A stretch of 64,000 nt of DNA from Tribonema minus (taxonomy: Eukaryota; Sar; Xanthophyceae; Tribonematales; Tribonemataceae), in the NCBI GenBank assembly GCA_017506865.1, contig JAFCMP010000046.1, positions 1,426,001 through 1,490,000 on the forward strand. The letters are read 5' to 3'. Below the pieces are notes generated by a model that was given only the letters and a program-made list of their open reading frames with translations, ran no database searches and was not told the origin of the DNA. Of the stretch, positions 54,701-64,000 are shown piece by piece. The first letter of the stretch is position 1. Each line of letters begins with the position of its first letter. A program made the position numbers and the translations under genes.

Positions 54701-57700
54701 CAGGACGCACACCCGTCATACTGGCACAAATGTAAGTGCAGCAGCTCTCTACCTGAAGGATCTGGGCACCTCAAGATGTAAATTCTGGCCAGCTTTGTAC
54801 TTGCCATGATCTAGGGTTAGGTCATGTATGAAGTTTATGTGCGCACCCCGTTGTGCTCTTGATCATCGCCTGACCAAGATTCACGAGTCATAGTATGAGT
54901 CAGATTCAGAGTTACTCATTTTGTGACTGCTCAACACCTTCTTGCTGCTTGTGCAGGCTGGGTCTGGTGCCAGGTCATGCCTATGCAGTGCTGGACGTCA
55001 AAGAAGTGCAAGGCGTGAGGCTGCTGCAGGTAATACATGCACTTCTTTGAGAATACTTCCAAAGAGCATACTTCAAAGCATAAATACATGCTACATTGTT
55101 CAGTCTAAGAAATGCACGGCCCCAACAGCAATGTGTGGGGCAACGCTGTGCTATATATTACGGTATTTACGAGCAGGTGCTAATGCTTCACTGTTCAGCA
55201 AATACTCATTTGCTGCTCAGTTATTTGCAGGGCAAGTTCTACGTCTGGTATTGCGACATTTGCACCAGCATTTCGTGAGCAGAACAATAATTTTGCTGGC
55301 ACTGAACATGTGGTGTGGCCGCCGCATTGAGGACAGCAAAAGTTAGTTGGTTAGCACCAGCAGTGCGGTCAAGATCTGGAGTAAGGTAAGTGCATGTCGC
55401 CCTGGCAGGTTGAGGTGCAGCAGTTGATTTTCCGGTCCTCCACCTGACATTAACATGCCCGTCATTAAAAAACAGATTTTTCAGAGTCCAGATGCTGCCG
55501 CTCATAACCTGACCGCAAAGATGAACACCGGCAATCACGCTCTTTGGGTGTGAGGTTTTTATGAAAATCAAATTGGTCTGCGACAGCAACACCCACGTGC
55601 AGCCACTGCGCGGTCAAGCGCATGTTGAGTATGGGTGCACTTTTTGCTGGTTGCCCGGGTCACTTGTTTTTGTGTGAGTCTCATACGGTGAGGGTAGGGT
55701 TAGGTTAGTACTGTGTCACTAGGCGCATTGAAAAAGCCTGTTCTGCTAAGCCTGATCGGTTCTGGGCTAACCCTAAGTCGCCCAGTGGCACCCGCAAAGT
55801 GGTCAATGCTAGCTGAGAGTGCATGATGCACTCCAAGGTCCCCAACTGAACAACTTTGAAGACCTAGGGTACCTATGAACTAGAATTTGTACGCCACAAT
55901 CACTCACACATACACTGGTTCAAGCACCTGTATAACCATTGCTTCACGGGGCAACTGACGGTGAATTGCTGCACACCTGAACCCCCACTGCGAACGTACA
56001 TCCACTGGAGCTGACATCTGAATGCATACGCTCATTGTACCAGGTGAAGAACCCATGGGCGCGTAAGCGCTGGCGCGGCCCTTACAGCGTTGATGACACT
56101 GCCAGATGGACAGCTGCAATGAAGAGAGCTGTGGGGTATGACCTGGCTGCAGCGCAGCTGGAGGACAATGGCGTGTTCTGGATAGACTGGCCCAGCATCT
56201 GCAGGTCAGTGAAAGTGGTATGTTGGCATTGCAGAGGCACAGAGTGCATACATGCCATTTGATGGGCATGCAGTAGGTATCATGCACCTGATACCAGCCC
56301 TGACCATGGTTGCTCAGCCATCCGAGACGGGGTGTCATGAATGATGTTAGTTGTTAAGCTTCCTCGAGCGTGAAGATTCTGGCGCTGATGTGCTTGGGGA
56401 TTGCTCCCCACTATTGTCAACGGCGCTGGTGTGTATCAGCTATGCTCAATGAGTTAAAGTGACCAAGTATACAGTTGCGACAGTACTGCATCAAGTGCAA
56501 ACGCATCATTGATGTGCGTGCAGTGCACCCGCACAAACCCTCATCAACGTTGCACTAATGTCCTATGTTCTATGTCACTGCTCGTTCCCATTCCAGATTC
56601 TTCAAGAACGTCTTCATCAACTGGAACCCCGCCCTCTTCAAGTACCGCAGCGTACTACACGGCGAATGGCCTGTCACTCAAGGGCCTCCTATGGACACAT
56701 ACAACCTAGGCCTCAATCCACAGTACACCCTCACTGTGCCATATGGCAACGCCAGCGCTAGCGCATCGGCAAAGCCGCCCATAGTGTGGGTGCTGCTGAG
56801 TCGGCACGTGATGGAGTTGGAGACAGACGAGGCGTCTGGCGACTACTTGACGCTGCACGTGTTTGACAACAGCGATGGCGCCAGGGTGTGGTACCCCAGC
56901 ACACCCATGTACAAGGTCCGTGCCAGTGCCAGACCCTCACACTGCGCTCAAGCTAGTCACCACCATGTATGCTAAGCTATGCTTGCTAACATCAGGTATG
57001 TATGTATACCCGCATAGGCACGCACTGCTGACCAGAAGCCTGCCATCGCGCAGCGTCAAACTTAGGAGTAAAGGCCGGCCACTTCACCTACTGTGCAGTT
57101 CATTTTGCGTCAGCAAGTTCTTCAACCTCACAAGACGCGTATGCTAAGATGCTCTGACAACGCGAGGGGCAGCAGCAAGCTGGTGATGGATGTTCTGAGA
57201 CAGTGTGTGTGAAGCAGCTACAAGCGCACTGGCTATATGTGTACTTCAAGGGTCTGCGTACGGGAGAAACGACAAGAACAGCACACAAGGGCCCCTCAGA
57301 GGGGATTGCACGTACCGCGACTGTGGATTAAGCCCAATGTGTACACTGGCTCGATCAGAAAAATACGTGCTCTTGCTTGCGGCAACTGCTGGAAAGACTT
57401 CCAGGAAAGCAGAACACTCAGATAGCCGACATCGCAGTGATGTTCGCGCGCATGCAGCATGACATACCCCATTGGTCATCGCTCTCTGCAAGTGCGCCGG
57501 TGTACCTTGTTTACATCATTTCACATGCTGCGTTGTGCAATTGTGTGAAATGCGCACTTAGGCCTTGATACGACGCATGATGTTATGTTTCAATCCTTTT
57601 TCCTCACAGGGGACCTACACCAACAACCCGCATACTCTGGTCCGCTTTGACCTTCCCGAGCGCTCAAGCCCCAGCCAAACGCAGAGGCAGTACACCCTGG

Positions 57701-59651
57701 TGCTGAGCCAGTACAAGAAGACAAGAGACGTGCGCTATACGCTGAATGTCTACTGCAGCGCTCTGTTTGAGCTGCAGCCCACGCCGGAGCCCCCACCGCA
57801 TCGGCAAAGGGTGCAGGTGAGCAGGGGGTACGGTATGTATGACGTCTGGGGGGGTTAGGGGTTCTTTGACCTTGAACACTTAGGACCATGAACTTGCGAA
57901 CTGTAGGGCCTGCACGTAACAGATCTGTTAGTACGTCGGATGCAGTTTACTGAGTGAGCTGTAGTGTTGCTGGCAGCTGGCAAATTAGAGTTGCCACAAA
58001 CATATTATCCAGCACGACGCCAGCTTTTCGATGCACACAAGCCAAGGGTATGTGAAACTTATGTAGCTCTTGGCTGACGCCCAGCATTGGCATCAGATCT
58101 GGGGAAATAGTTGATAAGCTTGCATACTCGCTGTAGATTGAACACACCACTTCAAGTTGCCAGCGTCGCATATTTCAAGTCAGCGGTGCAAAGTTAGGGT
58201 GTCGACTAGGGGTAGGGATAGTTGATGCACAGCTGCACCAACACAGTCATGATGCCGCGGTTCACCTCTCTTGGTGTGGCGCCCTCATCACTGCGTCACA
58301 CTGACCAATATCAACCCCCATTGTCTAATGCCATGCCTGGCAACAGGGGAGCTGGGGGCCTGGCAACGCCGGTGGCCGACTGGGATCAGCGCGCTACCAT
58401 ACCAACCCCCAGTACGCGATCACTCTTACCACTGCAGCAGTGCTCCACGTCCAACTGGAGGCGCCCAAGGAGTACGCCATCAACCTCACGGTCGTGCGCA
58501 GCTCTGGCGAACGCGTAGACTCAGTTCCAGTGGAGAAGGAGGTCTTGACTAGCGAAGCCTACCGCCCGGGGTTCTGCTTCGCTGCGTCGCCCACCCCCCT
58601 CCCAGCGGGGACCTACACGGTGATTGTCAGCACTTACGAGGGGGGGCAGCAGGGGGGCTTTATTCTGACTGCCGCAGCATCAACGGTGCTGCAGAAACCG
58701 GCGCTGGTGCCTGCGGAAGGGGAAGGCATGTGGTCTCGGGTGGTGACAGGGGCGTGGTCAGAGGCGTGCGGCACTGCTGTGGGGTGCTGCAACTACAAGT
58801 GAGTATGTAGCATGGTGCGCCTGCGTCTGTGGGGTCATTTGAAGGTGCTGCAGATGAATGGCGGGGTAGAGTTGTTGTTGCAGTTTCCCAGAGTACGAGC
58901 AGTTGTTCATGTGCACTACCAAGGATATGCGCATTACTGCATGTCCTTCTCAGTCGAGTGCACTTGAGTAGTTTTGGACAACACCCATCTCTCCGTGATG
59001 GTGACTGATCCAGCATCCTGTTCTGCCTCTGACTTGCGTGTGGCCAACAGCGTACTGTGTAGGGTTACGATCACCGCGACAATATTTCATGGTGGACTTG
59101 TCCACAGTAGCTTTATCGTGATGGAGACTTGTGTATTGCATCATGTAGGCACATGCAAAGTATGTAATGGATGTAAGCATATAAACTTCGTCACATGTCA
59201 ACACTTGAAGAACATGTGCCATTCATCGTCCACGGCAATCCGATGTTGCTGACACCACCAATCTCTTTGTTTTTCTGTTGCATTTTTGTGTGTCAGGAAC
59301 TACAACGGCAACCCCCAGTTCTCGCTCTCCCTCACCGCGCCAACGACCAGCCTGCTGCTGCGCCTAAGCGCCCCAGCAACCGCTCTCAGGCCTGCATTAA
59401 ACGTGGCAGTGTTTGAAGCAGCTTCGCCAGACACTCTGCCGCCCAAAGCCAGGCCCACAGTGGATCGGTCGGTGTGCACGTCAAATGAGGGCGTCTACAC
59501 AGATGGTGTCTGCGGGTGTGTGGCGCGCGCCACTGCAGTGCCAGCCGGCGAGTACATTGTCGTTGTGAGCACATTCATGCCACAAGATTGCCCATTTGAG
59601 CTGGCGGTGTACACACAGCCAGCGCCAGCGCACTTTGCGCAGATAATATAG
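48779..59651 (+). CDS. CAPN7: Calpain-7-type cysteine protease (MIT-calpain)
   Basis: Fourteen exons (48779-49108, 49760-49953, 50306-50627, 51117-51323, 51999-52112, 52598-52675, 53137-53254, 54145-54448, 54957-55029, 56044-56204, 56597-56915, 57610-57816, 58347-58798, 59297-59651) join in frame to 1,077 residues. Two MIT domains come first (residues about 1-60: SHSQYTKALDLYRQALL; about 111-172: AYRAAAEEYLAAVERV). An Ala-rich linker follows, then YRLTPAEIEVLKKSSTVNGK, the calpain-7 entry motif. The catalytic triad is complete: C357 (ITDCSFVASL), H563 (LVPGHAYAVLDV), N583 (VKNPW). Two C2-like/calpain-III domains end the protein, each with NYNGNPQFSLSL- or TNNPHTLVRFDL-type strands. By family knowledge it binds ESCRT-III through the MIT domains and acts in endosomal or pH signalling (PalB/Rim13). 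It is longer than human CAPN7 (813) through the linker and loops. No EF-hands are present. Confidence 0.93.
49966..49993 (+). repeat. Interstitial telomere-like motif (CCCTAA)n
   Basis: CTAACCCTACCCTAACCCTAACCCTGAC lies just behind exon 2 of the calpain gene, inside intron 2. Confidence 0.7.
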
Positions 59652-60154
59652 CGGCAGTGCGCACGCGATGATCCTCTGATCTGTTGCCTAGCCCTTGTGC
59701 CTGTCTGTTGTAGTCGCATGGACCTTGCACGAGTCTGCACCTCTGTCCAGTGTGGATGAATTGTATTCATAAGCACAACTCCTATTGCCATTTTTGTCTC
59801 CCTGAACTCAACTTTTCATCTTCAAATGTACAGCAGTGTAGCTGCATTGCATTGCTTTTTTCCTGCTCTTCGCTTGCTGCAAACAAATGAATACGCTGAC
59901 GTGGTCTGGGCGTGGGGTGTCATTTGCTGGGTGCTTGGCAGCTTCTGCCAGCCTTGTACAGACCAGCATGCAGAGTTCACAAAGCGCACCACGGACGTTT
60001 TTCCGTTACTCTTGTGCGGAGCACTGCTGCAGAACCCACGCGAAACGCTTTTTTGAGTTTGAAGAGCATAGTATGTGTAGACGTCCGCTGTCGCTTATCA
60101 GAGACGGCGTACTTGATGGCGTATACACCTGAGTTGAAACCTGCAGCAGACACC
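59652..60154. other. Intergenic between calpain and PAS genes
   Basis: About 0.5 kb with no protein-like frame. It should contain the calpain 3' end and the promoter of the following gene. No clear AATAAA or TATA motif is present. Confidence 0.4.
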
Positions 60155-62945
<2,791 letters not shown>

Positions 62946-64000
62946 CAGTACGCATAGGTACATGCCATGCTCCCTTCTGCGTTTGCGTACAGGCCAGTTT
63001 GCGCGCCCATTCCGCGCATTCATGGTATTGTTCAAGGGTTAGTACGCAGGTGCCTTGCGCGCTGCGAGCGCGGTTCACCTGTACCTTTCCTACCCCCAGT
63101 AAGTTGTGGCAGAGGCTACGGCATTGTATGCGCAGTCTCTCCTGCAGGCATTCACTTGTTGTACTTGTGGTCAGTGTTGCATGTTCCATGTGGTGAAGTT
63201 TGTGGGTAATTAAGCCATAGACCTGCAATGGCAGTGCTGGGCACTGGTCTGCAAGCCTCACACACATTGCAGCAAATGTACGTCGCTTCCTAGACATGGT
63301 GCCTACATCTGCTTTAGCTGATCTTGATCCACACTGTGAGTCTGCTGCTGCAACTGCTACTTGGCATTTGAGCACATGTGTGCGCAACGTCTTGTGTTTG
63401 TGTATGCGCGCTTGCTTCAGTACAGCAATTGCAACAGAGCTCGCCTGCCTGCTTGCTTACCATTGCTGACATCATAGTATAAAAGTGCACACACCAACCA
63501 AGCACGCGCATACTGCTGCGAGACTTTTACATGGCGTTTCTGCTCCTATTGTTCACATGGTACTACACTTTCACCCATGTCGCCAAGCACCGTGTCACAG
63601 AGCTTGGCAGCTTTTGCTCTGCTTCGGCAAACTGACCAGATGTGACGTGTTCGCTCAAGCAATGATTGTGTGCGTTTTTGACAATCAAGTAAGTGCCACC
63701 ATGCGGTCACTGCTTGGGGGTAAAAACCAAGGTCACTGCCATGTATTTATAAACATGCCGCCTGGAAGTCAGTCTGAACAAGGCTTCTGACTTTGTAGCC
63801 ACATACTTTGAAGTATGCAGCGTTACTCCTGCAGTTGTAAACCATTGTTGGCAGTACCAAAATTCGGCGAGGGTGCATATGTGCAAAACCAAAGGCTGCC
63901 TGCATGTGTTAAAACTGTACGTAAGAACATATCTTTCAGCATCGACCACCAGCTGCCGATGCAAGACTACAACAGCAGTGATGCAGACGAATGACCATGA
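62946..64000. other. 3' flank; TATA-like motif and a tiny ORF only
   Basis: A TATAAAAG motif lies at 63478-63485. About 46 bases downstream ATG 63531 opens 34 residues with a hydrophobic start (MAFLLLLFTWYYTFTHVAKH), stopping at 63635. This could be the first exon of a gene continuing outside the window, but no donor is clear. Otherwise no gene is seen. Confidence 0.3.

Overview
This is a stretch of nuclear DNA from a eukaryote with many introns. Genes lie on both strands. Their exons join through GT-AG introns (one GC-AG) that keep the reading frame, and no bacterial operon signals are seen. Scattered TTAGGG-type telomere-like motifs (not the plant-type TTTAGGG), an F-box-like/ankyrin-like protein of the kind I associate with brown algae and relatives, and the gene content point to a protist, most likely a stramenopile (heterokont) alga. 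That taxonomic guess is an inference; the eukaryotic nature is certain. Exon borders are my own splice calls from phase and homology; no transcript data were used.

Layout. 1-2.2 kb: 5' half of an LMBR1-like (LMBRD2-type) membrane protein, minus strand, leaving the window on the left. 2.5-5.3 kb: a ubiquitin-system adaptor with UBL, PUB, STI1-like and UIM parts, divergent from the LMBR1 gene. 6.7-9.5 kb: small heat-shock protein (HSP20), four exons. 10.9-12.3 kb: a single-exon protein with repeated F/Y-D/N-x-I/L-S/T-N motifs. 15.4-24.9 kb: a ten-exon BRF1 gene (TFIIIB subunit), several of whose splice borders are duplicated inside the introns. 26.8-28.0 kb: partly resolved membrane-protein exons, minus strand. 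28.3-29.9 kb: F-box-like/ankyrin-like protein with a damaged 5' part. 32.0-33.5 kb: secreted protein of unknown function. 36.0-37.6 kb: rhomboid-like protein, minus strand, lacking the catalytic Ser and His. 38-39.4 kb: unresolved exon-like pieces. 40.3-45.9 kb: eight-exon 2-oxoglutarate/Fe(II)-type oxygenase, minus strand. 46.0-48.3 kb: class IV aminotransferase, divergent from the oxygenase with 93 bp between start codons. 48.8-59.7 kb: 14-exon calpain-7 homologue with its C-H-N triad. 60.2-62.9 kb: pseudo-receiver/polyglutamine/PAS protein.

The identified genes are mostly cellular housekeeping: Pol III transcription (BRF1), protein quality control (UBL-PUB adaptor, HSP20), ESCRT-linked proteolysis (MIT-calpain) and membrane proteins. 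The oxygenase/aminotransferase pair is the only pair whose arrangement suggests shared regulation. The remaining 40% or so is introns and intergenic DNA rich in short tandem duplications (periods about 16-160 bp), one candidate 225-bp inverted-repeat element, and one 46-bp repeat present twice.
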